64,000 nucleotides of DNA. It comes from Rhizobacter sp. Root1238 (GTDB lineage Bacteria > Pseudomonadota > Gammaproteobacteria > Burkholderiales > Burkholderiaceae_C). Numbering within the stretch: position 1 is the first letter of the stretch; every line of letters begins with the position of its first letter. Made by a program: the position numbers and the translations under genes. Positions 1-8,175 of this stretch are shown here, one piece after another. The notes under the pieces were generated by a model. It was given only the letters and a program-made list of their open reading frames with translations, did no database searches and was not told the DNA's origin. The stretch is from positions 200,305 through 264,304 of the forward strand of contig NZ_LMDM01000047.1 of NCBI RefSeq assembly GCF_001425825.1. Reading direction: 5' to 3'.

Positions 1-1
1 C

Positions 2-613
2 GGGCCGGGCGTGTCGCCGGACCTCGCGGCCCGCATCTTCGAGCCGTTCTTCACGACCAAGGCCGAGGGCATGGGCACCGGGCTCGGCCTCGCGGTGTCG
101 CGCTCGCTGGCGCGCGAGCACGGCGGCGACCTGATCCTCGAAGCGGCCGGCGCCGACGGCGGCGCGAGCTTCCGGCTCAGCGTGCCGGTCAGCGGTGTCG
201 CCGACGAGGCGATGGCGGCACCGCGCGCCGAACCGGCCGAGGCGCCGGCGCAGGCGCGGCTGCTGGTGGTCGACGACGAGGCCGAGCTGCTGGGCTTGAT
301 GCGCGAGATGCTGGAGGGCGCCGGCTACGACGTGGCGACCGCCGAATCGGGCGCGGTCGCGCTTGCGATGCTGGAGACGGCGCGCTTCGACGCGATCGTC
401 TCCGACCTGCGCATGCCCGACATCGACGGCGCGGCGCTGTGGCGCGAGGTGAGCCGGCGCCGCCCGCGGCTTGCGCGGCACATGCTGTTCGTGACCGGCG
501 ACACCTTGTCGCCCGATGCACGCGAGTTCCTGAAGGAGGCGTGCTGCACCGGGCTGGACAAGCCGTTCTCGAAGGCGGATCTGCTGGCGCGGGTGGCGGC
601 GCTGGTGGCATAG
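2..613 (+). CDS. hybrid sensor histidine kinase, C-terminal fragment (cut by window edge)
   Basis: Only the 3' end of the gene is in the window; the reading frame is open through base 2. The fragment starts in the G1 box of a HATPase_c domain ([17 protein letters not shown]), followed by the G2 loop (GTGLGLAVS). After a short Ala/Pro linker comes a complete receiver domain: acidic pocket LLVVDDE, phosphoacceptor Asp in [14 protein letters not shown], and conserved Lys in [10 protein letters not shown]. It is therefore a hybrid kinase that would autophosphorylate and pass phosphate to its own receiver. The sensor and dimerisation regions lie upstream, so the signal is unknown. The gene ends 16 bases from the convergent NTF2-like gene. 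Confidence 0.9.
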   Translation, partial: GPGVSPDLAARIFEPFFTTKAEGMGTGLGLAVSRSLAREHGGDLILEAAGADGGASFRLSVPVSGVADEAMAAPRAEPAEAPAQARLLVVDDEAELLGLMREMLEGAGYDVATAESGAVALAMLETARFDAIVSDLRMPDIDGAALWREVSRRRPRLARHMLFVTGDTLSPDAREFLKEACCTGLDKPFSKADLLARVAALVA

Positions 614-629
614 CCGCGTTGGCGCCCGG

Positions 630-1118
630 CTACTTCAGGATCGTCTTCTCCGAGTGTCCGAAGAGAAGGATCGTGCGCATGCGGCCACCCGGGTCGAATT
701 CGACGACGTCGTATCCCCAGAAGCCCGCCTCGCCCTTGGCATCGACGAATTGCCAGGTCGCGAGGCCGTGGTTCTCCCAGCCCAGCATCTCGTTCATCCG
801 GAACAGCCCGCCCGGGCTGCGCTTCTGGAACGCTTCGAGATGTGCGATCACCTCTGCGATGCCGCGGCGTGTTTGAATCGGGTTGGTGAAGACGACGTCT
901 TCCGACAGACTGTCCCGCAGGAGTGCGAGTCGCCTGCCGTCGTCGACCGGTCCCCACGCCGAAAGATAGGTTTCGTAGGTCTTCGCGCGCGGATCCGACT
1001 TCGCCGGCGGACCCGCGGGAATGGATTGCGCGGCGAGCGAAACCGCCGGCGAACCCGCACCGGCAAGCAGAAGCAAAGAGATGGCCGTTACTTTTCGTCG
1101 TTGCATCAGGACTGACAT
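630..1118 (-). CDS. exported NTF2/SnoaL-like domain protein
   Basis: A 162-residue protein. The N-terminal basic stretch (MQRRK) and hydrophobic core (AISLLLLAGAGSPAVSLAA) form a probable signal peptide. The rest resembles the SnoaL/NTF2-like cone fold used by small enzymes and ligand-binding proteins (YLSAWGPVDDGRRLALL, DVVFTNPIQTRRG, W-rich C-terminal strands). No substrate can be inferred. The start at 1118 was chosen because GGAG lies 8 bases upstream; a start at 1106 is also possible. The gene is divergent from a LysR regulator, the classic arrangement for a regulator and its target. Confidence 0.75.
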   Translation of the reverse strand: MSVLMQRRKVTAISLLLLAGAGSPAVSLAAQSIPAGPPAKSDPRAKTYETYLSAWGPVDDGRRLALLRDSLSEDVVFTNPIQTRRGIAEVIAHLEAFQKRSPGGLFRMNEMLGWENHGLATWQFVDAKGEAGFWGYDVVEFDPGGRMRTILLFGHSEKTILK

Positions 1119-1190
1119 GTGGATCTCCATGGACAAGGCATGCGCAAAGTCTGCCCGGCGCCGGGGGGCACGAGAACCCGCACGACGGGC

Positions 1191-1206
1191 AAGGCAAAGT
1201 TGCCTT
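1191..1206. promoter_or_regulatory. candidate LysR operator (inverted repeat)
   Basis: AAGGCAAAGTTGCCTT has perfect 7-base arms around a 2-base centre. It sits between the divergent NTF2-like and lysR-type genes, 27-42 bases before the regulator start. LysR proteins commonly bind interrupted dyads in such shared control regions. The match to this regulator is inference. Confidence 0.35.
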
Positions 1207-1232
1207 TCGGGACATGCGATCGCCTGAACCGC

Positions 1233-2159
1233 ATGCTCGACAGCGAACTCTCCCTCTCGCAGCTTCGATGCTTCGTCGCGGTCGTCGATTTCGGCTCGCT
1301 GACGGAAGCGGCCCGTCAACTGGGCATGTCCCCGGCGAGCATGTCCAAGGCCGTCACGAGGCTGGAGCAGACCAGCGGCGTGAAGCTCTTTCATCGGTCC
1401 ACGCATGCACTGTCATTGAGCCAGGACGGCGAGCGGCTGGTGAGTGCGGCGCGCGAGGCAGTGCGTGCGGCCAGCGTCTTCAGCAAATCCGCGGGGGCGC
1501 GCCATCAGGACGGCAGCTCGGGCTGGATCCGGATCACGGCGGCGGTGGGCTTTGCACGCGAGGTCCTGACGCCGTTGCTCGCGGAGTTCGGCCGGGAGCA
1601 TCCGACCGTCCGGATCGATCTTCGCGCCACGAACGAACTCGTCGACCTCGCGAGGGACGGCGTCGACCTGGCCATTCGAAGCGGGTCGCTGTCCGACCTG
1701 CCGGGGCATCTCCAATCCCTCTGGTTCAAGTTCCCCTGGGTGGTCTGCGCTGCACCGCAGTACCTCCGCGGAAAGCCTCTTCCATTGCACCCCGAGGACA
1801 TCGCCCAGCATCGGGTGATCGGGTTCAGGAACCCCCACAACGGACAGGTTCGAGCATGGACGTTCTGCCGGCCAGGGGGCGACGGCGAGGAAATCCGGAT
1901 GGTGCCCGAGGCCGCGATGATCTTCGACGACGGTGCCTCCGCCGCGCTGGCCGGCATCCAGGGGGCCGGGCTGATCGCAGCGCCGCTGTGGCTTGTCGCC
2001 GGCGCGCTCGAAGCGGGGCATCTGGTGGAGCTGTTGGGCGATTGGAGAGCGCCTGCCGCGCCCATCAGCTTCCTGCGGCGGGAGCGGCACCTCGTGCCGG
2101 AGCGGGTCGACAAGCTCATCGCCTTCCTCCGCGCGCGGCCACCGCTCGGGGGCGACTGA
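1233..2159 (+). CDS. LysR-family transcriptional regulator
   Basis: A 308-residue LysR protein of normal length. The winged HTH is at about residues 5-63 (LSLSQLRCFVAVVDFGSL, TEAARQLGMSPASMSKAVTR, then GVKLFHRST). The C-terminal two-lobed effector domain (DLARDGVDLAIRSGSLSDLP, AGLIAAPLWLV) resembles the CrgA/DhcR-type substrate-binding subgroup. ATG 1233 was chosen because it puts the usual short stretch before the HTH; an in-frame start at 1119 would add 38 unlikely residues. It is divergent from the NTF2-like gene, which is the likely target, and ends 6 bases from the convergent globin gene. The effector is unknown. Confidence 0.9.
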   Translation: MLDSELSLSQLRCFVAVVDFGSLTEAARQLGMSPASMSKAVTRLEQTSGVKLFHRSTHALSLSQDGERLVSAAREAVRAASVFSKSAGARHQDGSSGWIRITAAVGFAREVLTPLLAEFGREHPTVRIDLRATNELVDLARDGVDLAIRSGSLSDLPGHLQSLWFKFPWVVCAAPQYLRGKPLPLHPEDIAQHRVIGFRNPHNGQVRAWTFCRPGGDGEEIRMVPEAAMIFDDGASAALAGIQGAGLIAAPLWLVAGALEAGHLVELLGDWRAPAAPISFLRRERHLVPERVDKLIAFLRARPPLGGD

Positions 2160-2165
2160 AGAGGC

Positions 2166-2585
2166 TCAGGCCACGGCGCCTTCGCGCGCCGCCTCGATCA
2201 TCGTGCGCGACACCACCCCGTACATCGCCACCCAGGCGTCGTGCACCTCGGCGGTGAACGCATCGCCCAGGCCGTCGCGCAGCGTCTTGATCAAGGCGCC
2301 GCCGACGGTCGCGTAGTGCTCGGTGTGCACGCCGTAGCCTGCATGGCGGCGGCCGAGCAGCCGCAGCGCGGCGTGCAGCGTGTACGGGTCGTCGAGCACG
2401 CGGATCGCCGCGGCGAGCATCGTCATCAGGCGCTCGCCCTGGTGGCGGATGTCGGTGCGAAAGAGTTCGCGCAGGCCGGGGTCGGCGGCGAACAGGTTCT
2501 CGTAGAACTGCTGCGCGGTATCGGCCGCGTGCGGCTGCACCAGGTTGAAGCTGTGGCGGATCAGGTGGATGTCGTGCGGGGTCAT
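2166..2585 (-). CDS. single-domain bacterial globin (flavohaemoglobin-type haem domain)
   Basis: A 139-residue protein matching only the globin part of flavohaemoglobins. It has the B-helix Tyr in FYENLF (about residue 28), a distal Gln in RHQGERLM (about 49) and a proximal His in LGRRHAGYGV (about 81). Tyr B10 with Gln E7 is the family signature for O2/NO chemistry, which suggests NO dioxygenation or oxygen binding with an external reductase. No FAD/NAD domain follows. AAGGA lies 9 bases before the ATG. The gene lies downstream of a two-component system on the same strand, with a 98-base gap. Confidence 0.88.
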   Translation of the reverse strand: MTPHDIHLIRHSFNLVQPHAADTAQQFYENLFAADPGLRELFRTDIRHQGERLMTMLAAAIRVLDDPYTLHAALRLLGRRHAGYGVHTEHYATVGGALIKTLRDGLGDAFTAEVHDAWVAMYGVVSRTMIEAAREGAVA

Positions 2586-2683
2586 GGGTCGATTCCTTGC
2601 AATGTCCCGCAAGGATGGCGACCGATTGATTCGAGGCCGTTTCGACGCCGGCCCTGTCCTGTTTCGTTGGTTGCCGCGCGCCG

Positions 2684-4087
2684 TCAGCCGCTGCGCCAGT
2701 GCAGCGTCACCGACAGGCCCGGGTGGCCAGCAACCGCTTGCAGCCCCTCCGCCAGTACGATGCGCGCGCCCAGCTGCCGCGCCGCGGCCTCCACGATCGC
2801 GAGGCCGAGGCCGGAGCCCGAGGCGCTCGCGGCCGATGCCGCCGTGCCGCGCCGGAAACGCTCGAACGCATGGGCGCGTTCGTCCGGTGCGATGCCGGGG
2901 CCGTCGTCGCTGACGTCGAGCACGCAGTCGCCATCGCCGTGTTGCGCGAGACTCACTTCGACCCGGCCGTTCGGCCGGCCGTAGCGGATCGCGTTGCCGA
3001 CCAGGTTGTGCAGCACCGTCTCGACCGCATGGCCGGGGCTTTGAATCGGCAGGCTGTCGGGGCCGGCATAGCCCAGCTCGATGCCGCGCGCCTGCGCCTC
3101 GTCGGCATGCAGCGCGAGGCAATCGCGCGCCAGGTCGGCCAGGTCGACGCGCTCCAGCCGCTGCTCGACGCCGGCCTCCAGCCGTGCCAGCGCCAGCAGC
3201 TGGTTCACCAACCGCATCGAGCGCGCGACGCCGCGCTCCAGGCGCTGCGCCGCGGCTTCGCGCTCGTCGGCATCGCGGCTGCGCTTCAGCGTGTCGCACT
3301 GCGCCGCAATCACCGCCAGCGGTGTGCGCAGTTCGTGCGCCGCGTCGGCCAGGAAGGCGCGCTCGCGCTGCAGCAGCGCCTGCAGGCGGGCCAGCGTCTC
3401 GTTGAGCTCGCGCACCACCGGTCGCAGCTCACGGTAGGGCTGGTTTTCGCCGAGCGGGCGCAGGTCGCCCGGCGGACGAGCTGCCAGGTCCTGCGACAGG
3501 CGCAGCAGCGGACGCAATCCGGTGCGCACTGCCAGCCACATCGGCAGCAGCAGCAGAGGGAACCCGACCAGCAATTGCGCCAGCGTCGCCGGGGTCGACA
3601 GGCCGAACCGCAACATCTCGGTGCGTGCCGCCGCCGACTGGATGACGTCGATGCGCCGCGTGCCGTCCGCCGCCCAGCGTCGGTACACGTGCAGCAGCGT
3701 CGGTCTCTCGCCGACCTGGAAGAAGCCCTCGCGCCCATCGTCGGCCAGTGCGGGCAGCGGGATGCCGCCCGCGAGCAGCAGGCGCCCGGTCGCATCGTGG
3801 ACGTGGAAGGCCTCGAAGCCACCCTGCGCCCCCACGCGCGCGCCGTCGGCCACGATCTTCAGCGAGAGGCCGCGCAGCACGGCCTCCGCCGGCCGGGTCC
3901 GGTCCTCCAGCGCCTGCGTCACCACGCCGCCCACGCCCTCCATTTCCATGTCGAACTCGCCCGAGCCGACCGCCGAGAGGCTGAGGTTCGAGATCACGAC
4001 CATCACGCCCCAGGTCAGCACATAGGCCAGCAGCAGCGCCACCATCAGTCGCCGTGTGACGGAGCGCTCCAGCAGTCGTCGCAGCAT
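2684..4087 (-). CDS. QseC/TctE-type sensor histidine kinase
   Basis: A 467-residue inner-membrane kinase. TM1 is at about 13-33, a periplasmic sensor domain at about 40-165, and TM2 at about 169-189, followed by a HAMP-like linker. The H box is LADAAHELRTPLAV (His about 251), the N box VLHNLVGNAIRYG (about 358-370) and the G boxes DDGPGIAP and GSGLGLAIV. It starts 5 bases after the stop of the upstream response regulator, so the two form one transcription unit. It probably phosphorylates that regulator. The divergent MipA/OmpV gene suggests an envelope stress or antimicrobial signal, but this is inference. Confidence 0.93.
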   Translation of the reverse strand: MLRRLLERSVTRRLMVALLLAYVLTWGVMVVISNLSLSAVGSGEFDMEMEGVGGVVTQALEDRTRPAEAVLRGLSLKIVADGARVGAQGGFEAFHVHDATGRLLLAGGIPLPALADDGREGFFQVGERPTLLHVYRRWAADGTRRIDVIQSAAARTEMLRFGLSTPATLAQLLVGFPLLLLPMWLAVRTGLRPLLRLSQDLAARPPGDLRPLGENQPYRELRPVVRELNETLARLQALLQRERAFLADAAHELRTPLAVIAAQCDTLKRSRDADEREAAAQRLERGVARSMRLVNQLLALARLEAGVEQRLERVDLADLARDCLALHADEAQARGIELGYAGPDSLPIQSPGHAVETVLHNLVGNAIRYGRPNGRVEVSLAQHGDGDCVLDVSDDGPGIAPDERAHAFERFRRGTAASAASASGSGLGLAIVEAAARQLGARIVLAEGLQAVAGHPGLSVTLHWRSG

Positions 4088-4092
4088 GGTCG

Positions 4093-4767
4093 TCACTCCA
4101 CCAGGCTGTAGCCGACGCCGCGCACGGTGCGGATGCAGCCGTCGCCAAGCTTGCGGCGCAGGTTGTGGATGTGCCATTCGAGCGCGCCGAACTCCATCGG
4201 CTCGTTCAGCGGCATCACGGCGCGGGCCAGCCGGTGCTTGGACACCACCTCGCCGGCATGCCGCGCGAGTTCGGCGACGATCTGGAATTCCTTCGGCGAC
4301 AGCGCGGTCAGCGCGCCGTCCAGCCGCACCTCGCGGCGCAGGCTGTCGATCTGCAGCGCACCGACCGTCCACACCGCCGACGCGTGCCCGCCGCTGCGCC
4401 GGGTGACGGCACGGATGCGCGAGGCCAGTTCCTGCGGCGCGGCGGGCTTGATCACGTAGTCGTCGGCACCGGCGTCGAGGCTGGACACCCGCGCATCGAG
4501 CGCATCGCGGGCCGTCAGCACGATGACCGGCAGCTTCAGCCCACCGCGGCGCCAGCGCTGCAGCAGGTGCAGGCCTTCGCCGTCGGGCAGGCCGAGGTCG
4601 AGCAGCACGCAGGCGAAGGGCAGGGCGTCGTCGGCCGCGGCGGCGGCCGTCAGGGCTTGCGCATGGGCGACGCTGCGCACCCATTCGCTGGTCAGCCCGT
4701 GGCCGGCCAGTGCGCGCTGCAGTTCGGTGCCCAGTTCGAGGTCGTCTTCGACGAGGAGGAGGTGCAT
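4093..4767 (-). CDS. OmpR/PhoB-family response regulator
   Basis: A 224-residue regulator. The N-terminal receiver has the acidic pair in LLLVEDDLELG, phosphoacceptor Asp57 in CVLLDLGLPDGEG and the conserved Lys in DYVIKPAAP. The C-terminal winged helix (about 125-224) carries the OmpR pattern LSPKEFQIVAELARH and the terminal VRGVGYSL hairpin. It is the first gene of an operon with the kinase that follows and is divergent from the mipA-like gene, which it may control. Length and domain order are typical of QseB/PmrA-like regulators. Confidence 0.95.
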   Translation of the reverse strand: MHLLLVEDDLELGTELQRALAGHGLTSEWVRSVAHAQALTAAAAADDALPFACVLLDLGLPDGEGLHLLQRWRRGGLKLPVIVLTARDALDARVSSLDAGADDYVIKPAAPQELASRIRAVTRRSGGHASAVWTVGALQIDSLRREVRLDGALTALSPKEFQIVAELARHAGEVVSKHRLARAVMPLNEPMEFGALEWHIHNLRRKLGDGCIRTVRGVGYSLVE

Positions 4768-4894
4768 GGTGCGCTGGTGGGACGGGTTCGGGGTGGCTCG
4801 GCGCCGAGTCTAGTGGGGCGACCCTGGGCATTCCCTAAGCTGGCGGCAGGCACAGTGCGGCCCTCTCAATCGCCGGCCCCATGGGCCCCCTCGC

Positions 4895-5722
4895 ATGTCG
4901 ACCCCGTTGATCGCTCGCCCCCTGTTCCGCCCGGCCCTGCTGGCCGCTGCCCTCGCCGCGACGACGCTGCCCTCGTGCGCCCAGAGCCAGACGCCACCGG
5001 CGCCGCCGACCGGCCTGAGCGGCAGCGTGTCGCTCTGCGTCGCGACGATGCCGCGCTACGAAGGCAGCCCGAACCGCCGCACCTTGGCCGCGCCGGACCT
5101 GACGCTCAGCTACCGCACTGCGGACTGGGGCCACGTCGACCTCGACCACACCGGGCTCGGCTGGACCTTCGTGGAGCAGGACGCCTGGCGCGCCGGCGTG
5201 CTGTTGACCGGCGACCCGGGCCGCAAGGACCATGACGTGACCGGCATCGGCCCCGCGGCCGGCGACGACCGGTTGCGCGGCATGGGCGAGGTGCGTGCCA
5301 GCGCCGAAGCCGGTGTGACGGCGGGCTACGGGCCGCTCGGGCTGACCTACCGCAAGTCGCTGGGCGATCGCGGCCACCGCGGCGCACAGGTCGACCTCGG
5401 CCTGTCGTGGCCGGTGCCGGTGACCGACGCGTTCGCGCTGAACTTCACGGCCGGCGCCAGCTGGGCCGACCAGCGCTACCTGCAGGCCTACTTCGGCGTG
5501 ACGCCGGAACAGTCCGCCGCCAGCGGCTACGCGGTCTACACGCCGAAGGCCGGCCTGCACAAGGTCGACCTCGGCATCGGGGCGGAGTACACGCTGCAGC
5601 CCGACCTGAAGCTGCGGGCGTCGGCCGGCGTGTCGGCGCTGGGCGGTGACGCGAAGAACAGCCCGATCGTCGCGAAGAAGACTGGCGCGACGGGCTACGT
5701 CGGGCTGGCGTACCTGTTCTGA
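4895..5722 (+). CDS. MipA/OmpV family outer-membrane protein
   Basis: A 275-residue protein with a probable signal peptide (RPALLAAALAATTLPSCA). Alternating beta-strand segments end in YLF, the terminal aromatic typical of outer-membrane barrels. The pattern (MPRYEGSPNRR, GVTAGYGPLGLTYR, ASWADQRYLQAYFGV, TPEQSAASGYAVYTP) matches the MipA/OmpV family, linked to scaffolding of MltA or to osmotic and antimicrobial responses. It is divergent from a two-component system across 127 bases, the usual genomic setting for this family. It ends 12 bases from the convergent AAA ATPase gene, with no obvious terminator between. Confidence 0.88.
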   Translation: MSTPLIARPLFRPALLAAALAATTLPSCAQSQTPPAPPTGLSGSVSLCVATMPRYEGSPNRRTLAAPDLTLSYRTADWGHVDLDHTGLGWTFVEQDAWRAGVLLTGDPGRKDHDVTGIGPAAGDDRLRGMGEVRASAEAGVTAGYGPLGLTYRKSLGDRGHRGAQVDLGLSWPVPVTDAFALNFTAGASWADQRYLQAYFGVTPEQSAASGYAVYTPKAGLHKVDLGIGAEYTLQPDLKLRASAGVSALGGDAKNSPIVAKKTGATGYVGLAYLF

Positions 5723-5734
5723 GCCCGCTGCGCG

Positions 5735-6739
5735 CTACTGCATGAAGCCGATCGTCGACTTCCTGCCGCCGGATTCGGGCAGGTCGTCGCAAACGACGTG
5801 GTCGCGGTGCGCGAGCTTCGCGTTGCCGAACGCGGTCATCCACGCGCGGCGCATCTCGCGCGGCGCCATCTCGCCCATCCGGTCGAGCACCTCGGACCGT
5901 GGGTCGGCCTCGAAGCGCTCGCCCCAGGCGTGGTCGCGGCGGATGCCGTCGTACAGGCGCGCCGCGATGCGGCGGGCCGCGTCGCGGTCGGGTGCCTGCA
6001 CCTCGTAGACGTTCATGCGGTTCAGGATCGGGTCGGGGATTGCGCGGCCGTCGTTCGCCGTCGCGACCCAGATCACCTGGCTGGCGTCGATCGGCACCTC
6101 GGCGAATTCGTCGACGAAGCTGCCGGCGGTGTCGTGCTCCAGCAGTCCGTACAGCGCGCCGAGCGGGTCGTAGGCGTGCTCGCCGCCGGCCTTGTCGATC
6201 TCGTCGACCACCATCACCGGGTTCGCGTACTGGCCGTCGACCAGCGTCTCGAACAGCTTGCCGGGACGCGCGCCCTTCCACTGGCTGGAGGCGCCGCTCA
6301 GCACCCAGCCGGCGGTCATCGAGCTCATCGACATGAAGCCCATGCCGGTGCCGAGCAGCTGCGAGAGTTCGCGCGCGAAGTGCGTCTTGCCGACGCCGGG
6401 CGGGCCGAGCAGCAGCAGCGGGGTGATCTCGAGCGCATCGCGGCTGTCTTCGCACAGCGCGAGCTGGCGTTTCACGTCGTCGAGCACCTCGCTGAAATTG
6501 GGCAGCTCGTCGTAGAGGTGGTCCATCGCCGGCAGGCCGGACGGTTTCACCTGGAAACGCTCCGGCCCTTTCTCGAGCATGCGCTCGTAGGTGGAGCGCA
6601 GGCTTTCGTGCTCCTTGTGCGGCAGCTTGTCGAGTTTGCGGCCGACGTCGTCGACCCGGTAGAGACTGCGCATGCGGGCAATCGGGATGCCGCCTCGCGA
6701 GGATGACGACACCGGGACCAACTGCTTGGATGCGCTCAT
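5735..6739 (-). CDS. stand-alone Lon-type AAA+ ATPase (no protease domain)
   Basis: A 334-residue protein with a single AAA+ module closest in pattern to the ATPase part of Lon. Walker A is GPPGVGKT (about 112-119), Walker B PVMVVDEIDK (about 174-183), sensor 1 WVATAND, with an arginine-finger region DPILNRMNVYEV. It lacks Lon's N-terminal substrate domain and the C-terminal Ser-Lys protease; the chain ends soon after the lid. The start at 6739 has GGAGG 7 bases upstream. It is probably a remodelling ATPase of unknown client. It stands alone between mipA-like and gspF. It could be described simply as an AAA family ATPase. Confidence 0.85.
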   Translation of the reverse strand: MSASKQLVPVSSSSRGGIPIARMRSLYRVDDVGRKLDKLPHKEHESLRSTYERMLEKGPERFQVKPSGLPAMDHLYDELPNFSEVLDDVKRQLALCEDSRDALEITPLLLLGPPGVGKTHFARELSQLLGTGMGFMSMSSMTAGWVLSGASSQWKGARPGKLFETLVDGQYANPVMVVDEIDKAGGEHAYDPLGALYGLLEHDTAGSFVDEFAEVPIDASQVIWVATANDGRAIPDPILNRMNVYEVQAPDRDAARRIAARLYDGIRRDHAWGERFEADPRSEVLDRMGEMAPREMRRAWMTAFGNAKLAHRDHVVCDDLPESGGRKSTIGFMQ

Positions 6740-6898
6740 CGAAGACCTCCAGAAGACGCAGACCTTGGCGTTCATTGAAGCAAAGGTGTCCGGAAGTCAG
6801 CACTCGATGAAAACCCCGAACACCACCCAGTTCTGGTGGTGCCACCATGCACGACGCATGCCAGAGCGTGATCAAGCAACACCCGGGGAACTGGCTTT

Positions 6899-6953
6899 GC
6901 CAGGCCCCTTGGGTGGCGCCCCCTCGGGGGGCAGGAGCGCAGCGACGTGGGGG
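6899..6953. repeat. GC-rich intergenic repeat/terminator-like element
   Basis: Downstream of gspF lies a GC-rich block with the perfect hairpin GCCCCCTCGGGGGGC at 6918-6932, followed by GGAGCGCAGCGACGTGGGGGCC. Similar blocks (CCCCCTTGGGGG followed by AGCGACG...GTGGGGGCC) are widespread 3' of genes in Burkholderiales genomes and may act as terminators for the minus-strand gsp operon. There is no U-run. The rest of 6740-6898 holds the AAA gene's upstream region and a small hairpin (CACCACC/GGTGGTG at 6821-6841). Confidence 0.5.
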
Positions 6954-6955
6954 CC

Positions 6956-8170
6956 CTATTTCACCCAGGTATTGAGCTGGATGATCGGCAGCAGCACCGC
7001 CAGCACGATCAGCATCACCGCGGCGCCCATCGCGACGATCAGCAGCGGCTCCAGGATCGTCGCCATCGCCATCGCGCGCCGCTGCACTTCCTGGCCCAGC
7101 TGCTTGGCGGCCCGGTCCAGCATCTGCGGCAACTGCCCGGTCTGCTCGCCGAGCCGCGCGAACATCGCGAGGATTCCAGGGAAACGCTTCTTCGCCGCCA
7201 GTGCCGACGCGAACGGCGCACCTTCGCGCACCTGCACCAGCGCATCCATCGCATCGGCCCGCATCGCGTGGTTCGACAGCGTCTCGGCCGCCGCCTGCAG
7301 CGCCTTCAGGATCGGCACGCCGGCATTCGCGAGCATCGCCATCGTGCCGGCGAAGCGGGCCGCGTTGTAGCCGCGCGAGAGCTTGCCGATCAGCGGCAGC
7401 GTCAGCCAGCTCGCATCGAACTGCTCGCGGAACAGCGCGTTGCGCAGCATCAGCCGCAGCGTGGTGATGCCGCCGGCGATCGCGATCAGCAGCAGCCAGC
7501 CCCAGCTGCGCAGGAAGGCGCTGATCGCGAGCATCGCGACCGTCAGCCCCGGCAGCGCCCGCTTCGAGCTGATGAACACCGACGCCACCTGCGGCACCAC
7601 GTAGGTCACCAGGAAGACCACGATCACCACCGCGATCAGCGAGACGATCGCCGGGTACAGCGTCGCGCCGATGATCTTCGACTTGAGCTGCTGCCGCTCT
7701 TCCAGGTCGTCGGCCAGCCGCTCCAGCACGCGGCCCAGCGCGCCGCTCTGCTCGCCGGCGCCGACCACCGCGCGGTACACGTCGTCGAACTCGCGCGGCG
7801 CACTGCCCAGCGCACGGGCGAACGGCGAGCCGCCGTTGACCTCGCTGCGCAGGTGGGCGATCAGCTCGCGCTGCTTCGGGTCTTCGGCCTCATCGCTCAG
7901 CGCCGTCAACGCGCGCTCCAGCGGCAGGCCCGATCCGACCAGCCCGGCCAGCTGGCGCGTCCACACCGCGAGCCCGGTCGAGCTGAACACCCGGCGCACG
8001 ATCTTCAGGCCGGTCGCCTGCGTGCCGGCCGACGCGACCTGCGTCACCTCCAGCGGCACCAGCGCCTGCGCCCGCAGTTGCGCGCGCGCGGCCTTCGCGT
8101 TGTCGGCCTCCAGCAGGCCGCTGTTGGTCTTGCCGGCGGCGTCGATCGCCTCGAACTTGTAGGCGGGCAT
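6956..8170 (-). CDS. gspF: type II secretion inner-membrane platform protein GspF
   Basis: A 404-residue polytopic protein. It has the T2SSF pattern: N-terminal soluble domain MPAYKFEAIDAAGKTNSGLLEA, then two repeats of the GspF fold (FARALG..REFDDVYRAVVGAGEQSG and PFASALAAKKRFPGILAMFARLGEQTG). TM segments are at about 170-190, 215-240 and 375-395. It anchors GspE and GspL and transmits the ATPase motion to the pseudopilus. It is the last gene of the gspGHIJKLMNDEF operon, 5 bases after gspE. Length is normal for the family. Confidence 0.97.
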   Translation of the reverse strand: MPAYKFEAIDAAGKTNSGLLEADNAKAARAQLRAQALVPLEVTQVASAGTQATGLKIVRRVFSSTGLAVWTRQLAGLVGSGLPLERALTALSDEAEDPKQRELIAHLRSEVNGGSPFARALGSAPREFDDVYRAVVGAGEQSGALGRVLERLADDLEERQQLKSKIIGATLYPAIVSLIAVVIVVFLVTYVVPQVASVFISSKRALPGLTVAMLAISAFLRSWGWLLLIAIAGGITTLRLMLRNALFREQFDASWLTLPLIGKLSRGYNAARFAGTMAMLANAGVPILKALQAAAETLSNHAMRADAMDALVQVREGAPFASALAAKKRFPGILAMFARLGEQTGQLPQMLDRAAKQLGQEVQRRAMAMATILEPLLIVAMGAAVMLIVLAVLLPIIQLNTWVK

Positions 8171-8175
8171 CGTCG

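Noticed and set aside
4768..4894. QseB/PmrA-type box between the response regulator and the MipA gene
   Set aside because: I looked for paired CTTAA-type half-sites; only an isolated CCTAAG is present.
6821..6841. CACCACC/GGTGGTG hairpin as an operator or terminator
   Set aside because: Only 7-bp arms, no U-run and no regulator nearby; too weak to call.
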